Shown piece after piece: positions 44,409-53,244 of a DNA stretch of 64,000 nucleotides. The notes beneath the pieces were generated by a model. It was not told the DNA's origin, ran no database searches, and saw only the letters and a program-made list of their open reading frames with translations. Source of the stretch: an uncultured Pelagibacteraceae bacterium (GTDB lineage: Bacteria; Pseudomonadota; Alphaproteobacteria; Pelagibacterales; Pelagibacteraceae). The stretch lies in the NCBI GenBank assembly GCA_902628495.1, contig CACONH010000002.1, forward strand, positions 62,001 to 126,000. The letters run 5' to 3'. Within the stretch, counting starts at the first letter, position 1; each line of letters starts with the position of its first letter. A program made the translations under genes and the position numbers.

Positions 44409-44721
44409 ATACAGTCGAACTATTTATCCATTTTAAAAATTCTTTGTTGCCCCCTAAGATTTTTGTAAAGACAACACAAGGAATATCATAAGAATGTTTT
44501 TTTTTTACTTCTGAAATTATTTTTGTCTGATTTTTCTTTGTCGTTTTTCCTATTATAATCACTTCTTTTGCTTTACTAATCTTATTATTCCATAAAAAAA
44601 CAGATTTGATATTGTTAAAAATGTTAGCACAAGCTACTAATCTTTTTTTAACTAAGGTTGAAGCAATTTTTACAGCCTCTTTATGATTTTTTGTTGTAAT
44701 GTAAAATAATATTTGCATCAA
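44407..44721 (-). CDS. cutA: CutA-family protein
   Basis: This 104-aa protein matches CutA: ILFYITTKNHKEAVKIASTLVKKRLVACANIF and the end SYDIPCVVFTKILGGNKEFLKWINSST, following the family SYExPEI...N..YLxWI plan. CutA is a trimeric protein linked to divalent-cation tolerance, although its biochemical role is unsettled. It overlaps the upstream glycosyltransferase-like gene by 4 bp. Confidence 0.87.
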   Translation of the reverse strand: MMQILFYITTKNHKEAVKIASTLVKKRLVACANIFNNIKSVFLWNNKISKAKEVIIIGKTTKKNQTKIISEVKKKHSYDIPCVVFTKILGGNKEFLKWINSSTV

Positions 44722-45710
44722 TTTATTTTGTTATCTTCCCACAATTTTTTTATATCTATGAAAGGAGACAAACCATAGCTTGAATTGACATTAGTAAGAT
44801 GTACTGAAAGCGTTTTTATTGGTGAAATGCCTAGCTCATTTATCAAAATTTCATTAATATATTTTTCAAAAGGGTCGTGTCTTTTTTCACAAGTCTTTAT
44901 TAAATTATCCCAATATTTTTCAAGCATTTTTTTAGAAATCATAAAGGTACATAAAATTTTTTGGACTGTTCTCCAGTGTTGATTACTACCTATTAAAATA
45001 TTTGTTTTTTCATTAGACATATAATTAAAAGGATAGTCACAAGGACAAATTATAATATCTTTTTCAATTTGTGAGCTTACCCTTTCATAAGTATTGATCA
45101 TGTCGGTTAAAGAATTTTCAAAATGTAAATAATCGTCTTCTACAAAATAAATTAAATCGCTATTTTCTTTTTTTGCAGTTTCGAAACATTTTAATAAGCT
45201 AGATAAATTTGAAAATGTTTGATCATTTGTATTCTCAAATATTTTTCCCTTATGCTCCTCTTTTTTGTTATTTATAATTAAATATTTTGAGTGGTTTCTA
45301 TTTAAAACATCTTTAATTTTATTTAAATTATCTGATTTAGAATTGTCATCAATAATCAGTAAGTTAACGTTAATTGATGAATTCTCTTTTTTAAGTCGGT
45401 TAATAGATTTTATTAATGAAAACAAACATCTTAATACATATTCGATTTTGGGTTCTTCAAAAACTCTCTTTTTGTTTTGGTCCCAAATGTCTATGTTAGA
45501 ATTAGTCCTAAATATAATTGACAAATTTTTAATTTTTTTCGTTAATTTTACTTCACCTAAAGGAAGAATTATTGACTTGTCTTTATTAGATAATTTTTCA
45601 TCAAGACTTTTTTCAAGAGTTGGTGAGTAAAATTCGTTTTGATCTATTAATTCGTAACCTACTAACTTAGATATTTTTATAAATAATTTTTTAAAGATGT
45701 TTTTTTTCAT
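44718..45710 (-). CDS. glycosyltransferase-like protein, unknown
   Basis: From ATG at 45710 the product is 330 aa; the frame is open 27 bp further up, but I prefer this start. VNLLIIDDNSK resembles a GT-A (family 2) nucleotide-binding strand, and LIYFVEDDYLH resembles the DxD metal site. RHDPFEKYINEIL follows. There is no membrane segment. It could act on surface sugars; acceptor unknown. It overlaps cutA by 4 bp. Confidence 0.55.
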   Translation of the reverse strand: MKKNIFKKLFIKISKLVGYELIDQNEFYSPTLEKSLDEKLSNKDKSIILPLGEVKLTKKIKNLSIIFRTNSNIDIWDQNKKRVFEEPKIEYVLRCLFSLIKSINRLKKENSSINVNLLIIDDNSKSDNLNKIKDVLNRNHSKYLIINNKKEEHKGKIFENTNDQTFSNLSSLLKCFETAKKENSDLIYFVEDDYLHFENSLTDMINTYERVSSQIEKDIIICPCDYPFNYMSNEKTNILIGSNQHWRTVQKILCTFMISKKMLEKYWDNLIKTCEKRHDPFEKYINEILINELGISPIKTLSVHLTNVNSSYGLSPFIDIKKLWEDNKIN

Positions 45711-45739
45711 TTTTTTTGATATTAACAGATTACACATAT

Positions 45740-46123
45740 ATGACTAATAAATCATCACAAGATCTAGTTAATAATGCATTAAAAGAAATTAAAACTATTA
45801 CAAGCAATGAGGCTGCAAAATTGTTTAAGGAAAATAAATGTAATTTAATCGATATTAGAGATATTAGAGAACTAGAAAGAGATGGAAGAGTAAAAAATTC
45901 CCTTCATATTCCCAGAGGTATGTTAGAATTTTGGATGGATCCATCTAGTCCATATTATAAACAAGGAAAAATCGATCCATCAAAAGAAACAATATTGTTT
46001 TGTGCAGCTGGTTTAAGATCTGCTCTTGCCACTAAAACTTTACAAGACATGGGTTTTAAAAATGTGTCTCATGTTGATGGTGGTTTTAGTAATATTAAAG
46101 CAAGCGATTTTGAAATTATTTAA
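45740..46123 (+). CDS. rhodanese-domain protein
   Basis: From ATG at 45740 the product is 127 aa. It has a single rhodanese domain: NLIDIRDIRELERDGRVKNSLHIPRG, and the active-site loop LFCAAGLRSA with its Cys, followed by LQDMGFKNVSHVDGGF. Such proteins carry persulfide sulfur, although the donor and acceptor are unknown here. It converges with the DsbA-like gene with 8 bp overlap. Confidence 0.9.
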   Translation: MTNKSSQDLVNNALKEIKTITSNEAAKLFKENKCNLIDIRDIRELERDGRVKNSLHIPRGMLEFWMDPSSPYYKQGKIDPSKETILFCAAGLRSALATKTLQDMGFKNVSHVDGGFSNIKASDFEII

Positions 46124-46700
46124 TTGCCTCATCAATTACATAATCTAATCTGTCTTGTCCCCAATAAATTTTATTATTATAAAAAAAAGTCGGAGCGCCA
46201 AAAATTTTTTTGGAAAAAGCTTCATCGGTGAGCAGCTTTAGCTTTTCTTTAGTCTCCCTTTTCTCAATATCTAAAAGAAATTTATCAACATCAATATTTA
46301 TTTCTTTTAATTTTTTTTCAAAAATACTTCTATCTGATAAATCTAAATTTAACTGCCAGTAGGATTCAAAAAAAGTATCTATATATTTTTCAAGTAAATT
46401 ATCCTTTAAAACTAATGTTCCCCTCATTAAATATAAAGAATTAATAGGAAATTTTTCGTTAAAATGAAAATTGATACCAAGTTTCTTTGAAATCATTTCA
46501 CAATCTTGAATCATAAATTCGTTTTTATGACCAATAAATGCATTCGCGGTTATTCCAGCTAATTTGTGCAAACCACCTAAAAGCATCGGTTTGTATAAAA
46601 AATTAATATTTTTATCATTCTTTAATTTCTTAATTTTTTTGTGGGCAATGTATGTATACGGACTTGAAAAATCGTAATAAAACTGAATTTCTTTAATCAT
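46116..46700 (-). CDS. DsbA-fold 2-hydroxychromene-2-carboxylate isomerase-like protein
   Basis: From ATG at 46700 the product is 194 aa. FYYDFSSPYTYIAHKKI is the HCCA-isomerase/GST-kappa opening, and KPMLLGGLHKLAG and FGAPTFFYNNKIYWGQDRLDYV match later blocks. These enzymes use glutathione, which the window can make. There is no CxxC thioredoxin motif. Substrate unknown. It overlaps the ABA4-like gene by 8 bp. Confidence 0.85.
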   Translation of the reverse strand: MIKEIQFYYDFSSPYTYIAHKKIKKLKNDKNINFLYKPMLLGGLHKLAGITANAFIGHKNEFMIQDCEMISKKLGINFHFNEKFPINSLYLMRGTLVLKDNLLEKYIDTFFESYWQLNLDLSDRSIFEKKLKEINIDVDKFLLDIEKRETKEKLKLLTDEAFSKKIFGAPTFFYNNKIYWGQDRLDYVIDEAIK

Positions 46701-47166
46701 ACAATGATAATTTTTTTGCAAAAAAGATTCTTATCAGCCAGTATATAAATAGTCCAATAGGACCTATAAAATATGTAATCAATAGTGGAAAAAAAACTAA
46801 AAATTTTGACATAGAAAATTTTAAACTATCACTTACAATCCAAGCACCACAAAATAAATTTATCGCTAAAAAATGGCACCAAAACATAATTAAAAAACCT
46901 GTTTCAGAAAATAACCCAGACAGTTGTTCCAAACCTAGATAAAGATTAAAATTATTCTTAAAATCAAATTCTGTTAGAAAAAAGTAATATAATAAATAAG
47001 CATAAACAAATGAAAAAATCATAAATGGAAATATTGACCTAACCATATATTTACTTACACCTGAGCTTGGGAAAAATAATAGCACTATCCAAAAAGGCAA
47101 AACACCTAAATTCAACCATAAGTAAATCATTGGAACTGTGAAGAAGTTATTAATTTGTTCAATCAT
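46693..47166 (-). CDS. ABA4-like (DUF4281) membrane protein
   Basis: This 157-aa protein has four hydrophobic helices. LEQLSGLFSETGFLIMFWCHFLAINLFCGAWIVSDSL and the end FIGPIGLFIYWLIRIF match the plan of the plant/cyanobacterial ABA4 family as I remember it. Plant ABA4 is linked to neoxanthin synthesis, but the bacterial role is unknown; I do not infer carotenoid work here. It overlaps the DsbA-like gene by 8 bp and diverges from recX. Confidence 0.62.
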   Translation of the reverse strand: MIEQINNFFTVPMIYLWLNLGVLPFWIVLLFFPSSGVSKYMVRSIFPFMIFSFVYAYLLYYFFLTEFDFKNNFNLYLGLEQLSGLFSETGFLIMFWCHFLAINLFCGAWIVSDSLKFSMSKFLVFFPLLITYFIGPIGLFIYWLIRIFFAKKLSLYD

Positions 47167-47194
47167 TAAAGTTTATAATATATTAAAAATTAAA

Positions 47195-47758
47195 ATGATT
47201 CCTATAAAAAATAAAAAAAAGAGTTTTGAAGATACAGTTCATGAGATGAGAGATTTTTCAATGAAGTATATTGAAAAGTATGCTCCATCAAAGCAGCAAT
47301 TAAGGACTTATTTACTTAAAAAATATTTGAAATTTGGAGCCGTAGGGATAAAAAAAAATGAAATTAAAGATTTAATTGATGTAGTCCTGAGCGATCTTGA
47401 AAACTCTAAATATTTAAATGACAAATTTTATTCTAATAGTAAAGCAAAAAATCTTATTCAAAGAGGTAGCTCAATTAACAAGATAAGAAATTATTTAATG
47501 TCAAAAGGTATCAATCAAAAATTTGTTAAGGAAACTTTAGACAAAATAAAAGATGAAAATGAAGATCAAGATTTTTTTTCTGCGTTAAAGGTGTGTAAAA
47601 AAAGAAGAATTGGCCCATGTAGAGTAGAGGACAATAGACCGTTATTTTATAAAAAAGATATTGCAGTTTTAGCAAGAAATGGTTTTGATTTTGATACATC
47701 AAAACGAGTTATGGATCTTTCTAAAGAAGAGTACGAGAAAATCACTCGTCTTTTTTAG
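47195..47758 (+). CDS. recX: RecX-family regulator
   Basis: From ATG at 47195 the product is 187 aa. RecX hallmarks are helical repeats: AMKYIEKYAPSKQQLRTYLLKK-like, LIDVVLSDLENSKYLNDKFYSNSKAKNLIQRGSSINKIRNYLMSKGI, and ALKVCKKRRIGP near the end. RecX modulates RecA filaments. recA itself is not in the window. Its 3' end overlaps a convergent 49-aa ORF by 17 bp. Confidence 0.8.
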   Translation: MIPIKNKKKSFEDTVHEMRDFSMKYIEKYAPSKQQLRTYLLKKYLKFGAVGIKKNEIKDLIDVVLSDLENSKYLNDKFYSNSKAKNLIQRGSSINKIRNYLMSKGINQKFVKETLDKIKDENEDQDFFSALKVCKKRRIGPCRVEDNRPLFYKKDIAVLARNGFDFDTSKRVMDLSKEEYEKITRLF

Positions 47759-47891
47759 CTTTCTTATTTTTTTCTATTAAATAATAATCAATTTTTGATT
47801 TAATAAAATTTTTAACTATTACAAAGACAATTAAGCCAAAAATTGATACGCTAACAATTATAATTAAGATAATTCTAAGTTGTTCACTCAT
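47742..47891 (-). CDS. 49-aa single-pass membrane protein after the CysQ-like gene
   Basis: ATG at 47891 opens a 49-codon minus-strand frame that overlaps the end of the CysQ-like gene by 8 bp. The product has MSEQLR, a helix of about 20 residues (IILIIIVSVSIFGLIVFVIV), and a Lys-rich tail with KNKKAKKDE. The overlap suggests translational coupling. It ends within the convergent recX gene. No family recognised. Confidence 0.52.
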   Translation of the reverse strand: MSEQLRIILIIIVSVSIFGLIVFVIVKNFIKSKIDYYLIEKNKKAKKDE

Positions 47892-48666
47892 TATTTAGCA
47901 ATCTTGCACTTTTTACAACTAAACTTGGATTTTTAAAATCCTTTTTTCCATAAAATATTTCATTTCCATTCATGTCTTTTAATGAACCTCCGGCATTTCT
48001 TAATATTGCATCACCTGCTGCTATATCCCATTCAGAAGCCCTAGGGTCTGCAACATATAAGTCAAATTCCCCAGAGGCAATAACGCAAAACTTATAAGAA
48101 CTTTTCATTTTTGTTATTTTTTTTATGTTATAGTTATTGTGAATGTTTTTTATTTCTCCTTTAATATTATCAGAGTAAACAAGAGCACTTAGTTCTTTAT
48201 TTTTAGAATTGGCACCAGAATCTAATTTCGTTTCTACATTATTTTTTAATTCAAAACTATTATTGACACCAAAAGTATAAAATAATCTTTTTTTTGCCGG
48301 TGCATTAATAATCGCTATATCAGGTTTTTTATTAATAATTAAACCAGCGTTTAAAGTAAATTCTTCTTTATTATTTAAATAGTCATATGTTCCATCTATT
48401 GGATCTATCAACCAAAAAGTTGATAGATTATTAGAGTTTTTATTGTCAGATACTTCTTCTGAAACAATAGGAATTTCAGGAGTTATTTCCTTTAGTTTAT
48501 TAGTTATTATTTTATTGACCTCTAAATCTCCATTAGTAACAGGAGTATTATCATCCTTTATAATTTTCTTTAAACCCTTTTCTCTTAATTCAAGAGCAAT
48601 ATCTCCAGCATTAATAAAAGTTTTGATTAATTCATAAATTATTTTTTTTTTTAATTTATCTTCCAT
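47884..48666 (-). CDS. CysQ-like 3'(2'),5'-bisphosphate nucleotidase
   Basis: This 260-aa protein is in the inositol-monophosphatase superfamily: PVTNGDLEVNKII, IPIVSEE (metal Glu), WLIDPIDGTYDY (metal DPIDGT), and the later ASEWDIAAGDAILRNAGG. The CysQ branch (PAP phosphatase) fits SDSEWD-like spacing best, although inositol phosphatase cannot be excluded. It overlaps the DUF3553 gene by 11 bp at its start. Confidence 0.85.
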   Translation of the reverse strand: MEDKLKKKIIYELIKTFINAGDIALELREKGLKKIIKDDNTPVTNGDLEVNKIITNKLKEITPEIPIVSEEVSDNKNSNNLSTFWLIDPIDGTYDYLNNKEEFTLNAGLIINKKPDIAIINAPAKKRLFYTFGVNNSFELKNNVETKLDSGANSKNKELSALVYSDNIKGEIKNIHNNYNIKKITKMKSSYKFCVIASGEFDLYVADPRASEWDIAAGDAILRNAGGSLKDMNGNEIFYGKKDFKNPSLVVKSARLLNNE

Positions 48667-48835
48667 TTGATTTTAATTTAGTTAACTCAACTATATTTGA
48701 ATTTATTACTTTTTTACCTACATTTTCAAAATTAACTGTGACTTTCCCTTTGATAATAGATTGTACTTGCCCGATTCCCCACTCTTTTTGTTTAGGATTA
48801 ACTACTTTGTCACCTGGCTCAAAATCTAAAATCAT
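48656..48835 (-). CDS. 59-aa DUF3553 protein
   Basis: ATG at 48835 opens a 59-codon minus-strand frame. The product, LDFEPGDKVVNPKQKEWGIG, then QVQSIIKGKVTVNFENVGKKVI, follows the DUF3553 pattern (PGDxVxxPxxxxWGxGxVQ...VTVNFExxGxK), a small beta-barrel like those in UvrD/CarD tails. It overlaps the CysQ-like ATG by 11 bp. Possible role is DNA or protein binding; unproved. Confidence 0.78.
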   Translation of the reverse strand: MILDFEPGDKVVNPKQKEWGIGQVQSIIKGKVTVNFENVGKKVINSNIVELTKLKSNGR

Positions 48836-48877
48836 ATAGTTTAACTTATAATAGAAAAAAGTATAATTTCCAAACTT

Positions 48878-49993
48878 ATGAAAAATATTTTAAACTCTCT
48901 TGGATTTGAAAAGAGCCCAAAAGATACAACTGTAGTTGTTGCAATGTCAGGTGGGGTAGATTCTTCTACTGTTGCAGGTATGATGAAAAGGGAAGGTTAT
49001 AACGTAATTGGGATCACACTGAAGTTATATGATGATAATAAAGAAGTAGCTGCTTCAAAAACTTGTTGCTCAGGTCAAGATATATTTGATGCAAAAAGGG
49101 TAGCTAACAAATTAAATATTGAACACAAAATTTTGTATTATCAAAATAAGTTTAAGGAGGGTGTAATAGACAACTTTGTAGACAGCTATCTAAAAGGAGA
49201 AACTCCTATTCCATGTGTTCAATGTAATAAGACTGTAAAGTTTAATGATTTATTTCAAGAGTCATTAAATATTAAAGCAGATGCTTTAGTTACTGGCCAT
49301 TATGTTAAAAGTATAACAAAAGATAATCAAACGGAAATGTATAGAGCCATTGATACAAACAGAGACCAAAGTTACTTTTTATTCAACACTACTAGAGATC
49401 AATTAAATTTTTTAAGATTTCCTCTAGGAAATTTATTAAAAAAAGAAACTAGAGAAATAGCACAAAAACTTCAATTAAATGTTGCAGATAAACCAGATAG
49501 CCAAGATATTTGCTTCGTTCCCAATGGTGATTATGTGTCAGTTATTCAAAAATTTAGACCTGATGCATTTAAAAAAGGGAATATAAAAAATTCTTTAGGT
49601 AAAGTCCTAGGAGTACATGATGGGATTGTAAATTTTACTATTGGTCAAAGAAGGGGAATTAAAATTGCAGCAAAAGAGCCGTTATATGTAATTGATATAA
49701 ATTCTGATAAAAATGAAATAATTGTTGGTGAAAAAAAAGAATTAATAAAAAAAGACATTAATTTAAAAAACTTAAATCTTTTAGCTGATAAGAAATATTT
49801 TGATGAAAATATTTTTGTAAAAGTAAGATCTACAGGCAAACTTTTAAAATCTAAATTAAATTTAAATGATGACAAAACTTCTTTAACACTATTAGAAGAT
49901 GAGTATGGTATTTCACCAGGACAAGCATGTGTTTTTTATAAAAAAGATATAGATGGTGATAGAGTTTTAGGCGGAGGCTGGATTACTCGATAA
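48878..49993 (+). CDS. mnmA: tRNA-specific 2-thiouridylase
   Basis: MnmA makes the 2-thio group of wobble uridine 34 in Lys/Glu/Gln tRNAs. The 371-aa protein has PP-loop [17 protein letters not shown] (about residues 20-36), the catalytic-cysteine block [13 protein letters not shown], and [16 protein letters not shown] with the second Cys. FTIGQRRG and SPGQACVFY are in place. It is divergent from DUF3553/CysQ and meets the 229-aa membrane gene head-on with no gap. Confidence 0.95.
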   Translation: MKNILNSLGFEKSPKDTTVVVAMSGGVDSSTVAGMMKREGYNVIGITLKLYDDNKEVAASKTCCSGQDIFDAKRVANKLNIEHKILYYQNKFKEGVIDNFVDSYLKGETPIPCVQCNKTVKFNDLFQESLNIKADALVTGHYVKSITKDNQTEMYRAIDTNRDQSYFLFNTTRDQLNFLRFPLGNLLKKETREIAQKLQLNVADKPDSQDICFVPNGDYVSVIQKFRPDAFKKGNIKNSLGKVLGVHDGIVNFTIGQRRGIKIAAKEPLYVIDINSDKNEIIVGEKKELIKKDINLKNLNLLADKKYFDENIFVKVRSTGKLLKSKLNLNDDKTSLTLLEDEYGISPGQACVFYKKDIDGDRVLGGGWITR

Positions 49994-50683
49994 TTAGCTT
50001 TGCTTTTTCCACATAAAGAAAGTTAATACGTAAAATAATATAACACCTAGAAAAAAGTCCCACTCTAATGCATGCTTAATATGCTTATTACCTGGCATAC
50101 TCACTATCGGGATGCTTACTATCATTACAAAAACTAAAATTGATACTAAAATAGCTTTTAATTTTAAGAATTTTAAATTTATAAAACTTAATAATTTATT
50201 TTTGATTGAGTACAACGTAATCACTAAATAAGCCTGGGCTACTACTTCAAAAATAATAAAAACTAACATTATTACTCTTCTGAATAATTTATAGAGATCA
50301 TAATCAAATTTAATACCTAAAAAAATTGAGTGAATGATTAAACAGATAGCTGAACCAATACCAAATATTAAAATTTTTCCTAAATTTTTATGCTCTCCAT
50401 GAACGTTTAAAATAATTTTTTTAATATACAGCCAATATTTTATCAATAAGTACGCCGTCAAAAACATGGCAGGTTTAAAAATTAAGTATGTTGGAAAAAC
50501 CCTAGCTGTTCTACTTATTGAGGCCCCTCCATCAATATACGGAATTGTATTATGTATTATATGTTCTTTGTTTGGAAATAGTTCATGAAAGTTTGTTATT
50601 AGTATTAGACAAATGTTTATCGCAAAAAAGGGAACTATAAAAATCCATATACTTATGGATTTGACTTTATTTATGGTATCCAT
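49994..50683 (-). CDS. membrane protein, possibly Frag1/DRAM/Sfk1-like
   Basis: The 229-aa protein has about six helices. The block IPYIDGGASISRTARVFPTY after the first helix and EWDFFLGVILFYVLTFFMW at the end recall the Frag1/PGAP2/Sfk1 family (ISDTGxxPPE..F; EY.....F). The match is loose. Its neighbour 11 bp upstream is a 27-aa basic ORF on the same strand. No function can be assigned. Confidence 0.5.
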   Translation of the reverse strand: MDTINKVKSISIWIFIVPFFAINICLILITNFHELFPNKEHIIHNTIPYIDGGASISRTARVFPTYLIFKPAMFLTAYLLIKYWLYIKKIILNVHGEHKNLGKILIFGIGSAICLIIHSIFLGIKFDYDLYKLFRRVIMLVFIIFEVVAQAYLVITLYSIKNKLLSFINLKFLKLKAILVSILVFVMIVSIPIVSMPGNKHIKHALEWDFFLGVILFYVLTFFMWKKQS

Positions 50684-50694
50684 TTTGAGTAGAA

Positions 50695-50778
50695 TTATTT
50701 TTTCTTATTTTTTTTTCTAGCTCTTCTTTTTTTTGATCCCATCTTTCTTCTACCACGATGTTTTTTTGGGTATCCCAT
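50695..50778 (-). CDS. 27-aa highly basic peptide, possibly a small ribosomal protein
   Basis: ATG at 50778 opens 27 codons on the minus strand, preceded by a well-spaced SD (GGAG, 7 nt). Ten Lys and six Arg make up 16 of 27 residues, with a GRRKMGSKKRRARKK core. This recalls bS22/AURKAIP1-COX24 small ribosomal proteins (RRKKMxxHKxKKxxxRTR), but the resemblance could simply reflect composition. The SD and the lack of a competing frame argue that it is translated. Confidence 0.5.
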   Translation of the reverse strand: MGYPKKHRGRRKMGSKKRRARKKNKKK

Positions 50779-50854
50779 AATTTTTCTCCATATATTATTT
50801 TATTGACTTATATGAGGGATATAGCATTGTCATATTTAGTTATCAAATTTTTTT

Positions 50855-52030
50855 ATGGTTTATTCATTCAAAACTTTTTTAAAACATACAGCTAAAGATT
50901 TCTATAATCAGTCAGTAAATCCTCCAGTTGTTAGAGCATCTACAATTTTGTTTAAGTCTCTTAATGACATTAGAAAAACTCAAAAAAAACACTTAAAAGA
51001 TCCTACTGGAGGCCATTTTGATTATGGAAGGCAAGGAACTTCGACAACACATGCATTATCAAAAATTTTAACTAAATTAGAGGAATCATATCATGTTTTC
51101 CTAACACCAACTGGTTTTGGTTCCGTTTTTCTTGCAATGTTTAGTGTAGTAAGACCTGGAGATGAAATTCTGGTTTCTGATCCAGTGTACAGTCCTACGA
51201 GAATACTAACTCAGGATTTTTTCAAAGATTTTAATATTAAAGCTATATTTTATAATCCAAGAGATTTGTCCACTTTAAAAAAAAATATAACAAAAAAAAC
51301 AAAATTAATATTTGTTGAAAATCCAGGCAGTAACACGTTTGAATTTCAAGATCTTTCAAAAATAATCTCTATTGCTAAAAAAAATAAAATTTTTACAGCT
51401 ATGGATAATACATGGGGAACACCATATTTTATTAAACCTATCAAACTTGGATTTGATATGGCCATTGTTTCAGCTACTAAATATTATTCTGGTCATTCTG
51501 ATGTAATGGGAGGAAGTTTGGCAGTTAATAAAAGAGTATTTAAATATGTTCAAAAAGCAGAAAAAATTTCTGGCTTGAGAATGTCACCAGATGATGCTTA
51601 CTTGATAATAAGAGGTATAAGAACTTTAGATACTAGGTTGGATAGACACGAGTTAAATACTAAAAAAATTGCTTCCTTTTTAAGCAAACATAAAAAGATT
51701 ACAGTTTTGTATCCTTACAAAAAAGGAACTAAAGACTATAAGATGTGGAAAAAATATTATAAAGGTTCCTCTGGTCTAATGGGCCTCAAAATCAAATCTA
51801 AAAATAAAATGTCAATCGACAGATTTGTAAATTCATTAAAATTGTTTGGTTATGGATACAGTTGGGGAGGTTTTGAAAGTTTAGCTTTACATCAAGAAAT
51901 TAGAGAACAAGGCAAAAGAAAATATTTAAATTTATCTAAGGATGAGCACATTGTAAGATTACATATTGGTCTAGAAGACCCAAAAGATTTGATAAGCGAT
52001 TTAAAAAGATCATTAAAATTTATTAAATGA
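50855..52030 (+). CDS. cystathionine beta-lyase-like PLP enzyme
   Basis: This 391-aa protein belongs to the Cys/Met metabolism PLP family. It has FDYGRQGTSTTHALSKILTKLE, TAMDNTWGTPYFIKPIKLGFD and the PLP Lys in ISATKYYSGHSDVMGG-like (here VSATKYYSGHSDVMGG). SxGVESL appears as WGGFESLAL near the end. It fits cystathionine beta-lyase (MetC), which makes homocysteine for methionine; other C-S lyases in this family are possible. It overlaps the MFS gene by 4 bp. Confidence 0.86.
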   Translation: MVYSFKTFLKHTAKDFYNQSVNPPVVRASTILFKSLNDIRKTQKKHLKDPTGGHFDYGRQGTSTTHALSKILTKLEESYHVFLTPTGFGSVFLAMFSVVRPGDEILVSDPVYSPTRILTQDFFKDFNIKAIFYNPRDLSTLKKNITKKTKLIFVENPGSNTFEFQDLSKIISIAKKNKIFTAMDNTWGTPYFIKPIKLGFDMAIVSATKYYSGHSDVMGGSLAVNKRVFKYVQKAEKISGLRMSPDDAYLIIRGIRTLDTRLDRHELNTKKIASFLSKHKKITVLYPYKKGTKDYKMWKKYYKGSSGLMGLKIKSKNKMSIDRFVNSLKLFGYGYSWGGFESLALHQEIREQGKRKYLNLSKDEHIVRLHIGLEDPKDLISDLKRSLKFIK

Positions 52031-53244
52031 GCTCAGAAAAGTTCATAAAAAGTAATTTAGCATTAGTTACTTTAATTGCTGCATCACTTGTAGTTTTTAT
52101 ATCTTTAAGTGTAAGACAAGTGTTTGGCATGTTCTTCATGGACTTTAATGCAGATCTAGGAATTACTAACACTGAATTTGGTTTAGCTATTGGAATACAA
52201 ATGTTAGGCTGGGGTTTATCTGGCCCGGTTTTTGGAGCAATTGCTGATAAATATGGTGGGCATAAAGCTATATCTTTAGCTTTTGTGTTTTATATTATTG
52301 GTATCTACTTTTTGTATAATGGTCCTAATACAGGAATTTACTTTCAAATTTGGTTAGGTGTTCTCGTTGGAATTGGATGTGGCGGAACAGCTATAAGCAT
52401 ACCAATGTCGATTGTTGGTAAGCATTTTCCATTATCAAATAGAACTATCGCGATGAGTATTGTAACGGCAGTAGGGTCATTTGGATATTTTTTATCGCCA
52501 TTATTTACAAATTATTCACTTGGAAATTATGGATGGGTACAAACATTATTTTATTTCATGTTATTTTTGTCGTTGGGTTTTCTGATATCATTTTTTGTTC
52601 GTTCGCCTCAAATAAATGAAACAAAAGATGGAGGCAGTCAGTCAACCATTGAAGCTTTAAGTGAAGCTTTTAGATATAAAAGTTATTTATTACTTTTGTC
52701 TGGCTTTTTTGTTTGTGGTTTTCATATAACATTAGTAGGAACTCACGTTCCCAAATATGTAATTGATAGAGGTCTGGAGGATTGGACTGCTGCAATGATA
52801 TTATCTTTGATAGGGTTATTTAATATCTTCGGATCACTTATGAGTGGTTATCTTTGTACAAAAAGAAAAAAGAAAACAATTTTAAGTATAATTTATTTCT
52901 TAAGAGGTGTTTCAATATGTTTGTTTATTTTCTTGCCACCTAGCACTTTAGGTTCAATTTTTTTTGGGGCAAGCTTTGGTATTTTGTGGCTTTCAACTGT
53001 TCCCGCAACAAGTGGGATAGTTGCACATATTTTTGGAACAAAGTATCTGGGATTATTGTATGGATTAGTTTTTTTAAGCCATCAAATTGGATCATTCTTT
53101 GGAGCTTATCTTGGAGGATTATTTTATGATTTGTATGGCTCTTATGACTATGCGTGGTATTTGGCAATTGCATTATCAATTTTTGCAGGTTTAATACACT
53201 TACCAATTAAAGAGCAAGCTATTGAGAGATTACAAAAAGCATAA
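52027..53244 (+). CDS. MFS transporter
   Basis: This 405-aa protein has 12 helices. The MFS loop 2-3 motif is GAIADKYGGHKAI, and the family block SVRQVFGMFFMDFNADLGITNTEFGLAIG is typical of monocarboxylate/oxalate-type MFS members. Substrate unknown. It starts within the metC-like stop (ATGA), and its last 23 bp overlap the pabB-like start. Confidence 0.85.
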   Translation: MSSEKFIKSNLALVTLIAASLVVFISLSVRQVFGMFFMDFNADLGITNTEFGLAIGIQMLGWGLSGPVFGAIADKYGGHKAISLAFVFYIIGIYFLYNGPNTGIYFQIWLGVLVGIGCGGTAISIPMSIVGKHFPLSNRTIAMSIVTAVGSFGYFLSPLFTNYSLGNYGWVQTLFYFMLFLSLGFLISFFVRSPQINETKDGGSQSTIEALSEAFRYKSYLLLLSGFFVCGFHITLVGTHVPKYVIDRGLEDWTAAMILSLIGLFNIFGSLMSGYLCTKRKKKTILSIIYFLRGVSICLFIFLPPSTLGSIFFGASFGILWLSTVPATSGIVAHIFGTKYLGLLYGLVFLSHQIGSFFGAYLGGLFYDLYGSYDYAWYLAIALSIFAGLIHLPIKEQAIERLQKA

